From Opisthorchis felineus (lineage: Eukaryota; Platyhelminthes; Trematoda; Opisthorchiida; Opisthorchiidae): a DNA stretch of 64,000 bases. Numbering within the stretch: position 1 is the first letter of the stretch; every line of letters begins with the position of its first letter. The notes beneath the pieces are model-generated. The model was not told the origin of the DNA, made no database searches, and saw only the letters and a program-made list of their open reading frames with translations. A program made the position numbers and the translations under genes. Positions 63,601 through 64,000 of the stretch are shown in pieces. The DNA lies in NCBI GenBank assembly GCA_004794785.1, contig SJOL01009403.1:2343193-2407192 (forward strand), written 5' to 3'.

Positions 63601-64000
63601 TTCCACGAGACAGTCTTAGAGCACCGCTATCTTATTGCAGTCAGTTTGAACGAGGACTTATTTTGAGTGACTTAGAAGGAATAAATCTCGGTCAACTGGA
63701 CTGTTTCGGCATCAACGGGTGTCCGTCGTACGTGTAGTTAGCCCACTCAATTCCGTCAAAAATGTTACATTATTTAAGGGACGGCGGATAACTTAAGCAG
63801 TCAGGCATCCTGAAAAGTTGCGAGTTTTGAGGTTCCTGAGAGGTGAGAAAGCTTGGAAACTTCGAAGCACTAAGATTCAATTAGATCTCCGGCATGGACA
63901 ATGAAACACCCTATGGATACGGATATGTCAGCTATCCGGCTCATGACTGTTACCGAAACGGTAAACAAGGTTTACATAAAGCAAAGTCTTTATCAAATTT
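60611..64000. other. no recognisable gene
   Basis: Short frames only, the longest on + at 61284-61643 (119 codons) and 63235-63570 (111 codons), without domain or splice support. No member of the local SINE or LINE families was detected. Confidence 0.45.

Noticed and set aside
1..64000. CRISPR arrays, bacterial operons, rRNA genes
   Set aside because: No regularly spaced direct repeats, ribosome binding site-led gene clusters or rRNA motifs were seen. The sequence is eukaryotic throughout.

Overview
This window is eukaryotic genomic DNA, most likely from a parasitic flatworm (trematode). It shows GT/AG-split genes, a run of 36-46 nt introns at the 5' end of one gene followed by introns of up to 6.7 kb, several families of decayed non-LTR retrotransposons, a Ty3/gypsy-type LTR element and a dispersed tRNA-derived SINE. 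There is no sign of prokaryotic organisation. Two runs of N (12817-13521 and 55642-56157) are assembly gaps. Species cannot be fixed from the sequence alone; the fairly balanced base composition argues against the AT-rich schistosomes and would suit liver, lung or intestinal flukes (inference).

The one convincing host gene runs on the + strand from 30432 to 60382. I joined 22 exons by hand, using splice dinucleotides, reading phase and domain homology. All phases agree. The product is a sorting nexin of the SNX13 (RGS-PX1) type: N-terminal membrane segment, PXA domain, RGS domain, PX domain and C-terminal Nexin_C domain. About 1027 residues are readable, and one stretch between the PX domain and the linker is probably hidden in the second N gap. 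Exons 1-8 are packed into 1.1 kb with seven micro-introns; the other 14 exons are spread over 27 kb. The RGS domain is interrupted by a long acidic Ser/Asp/Glu-rich insertion.

The left part (1-30000) holds no host gene I can support. It contains fragments of CR1/Jockey-like LINEs (1-245, 15720-16295, 17344-17530), three copies of one RTE-like LINE family (21250-24090 and 26020-27165 on +, 27285-29565 on -), a dispersed repeat ending in an ATT-rich tail (12055-12480, 13755-13900, 21380-21715), and a possible solo LTR (9656-9977). The two middle RTE-like copies converge tail to tail.

Inside the introns of the sorting nexin gene lie a complete but dead gypsy element (38208-42167, - strand, with TSD and two short LTRs), two more RTE-like LINEs (43425-46095 and 47770-48850, both -), and six copies of a roughly 190 bp tRNA-derived SINE. 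One SINE sits inside a LINE with a clear 10-bp target-site duplication. The region after 60610 shows no recognisable gene.
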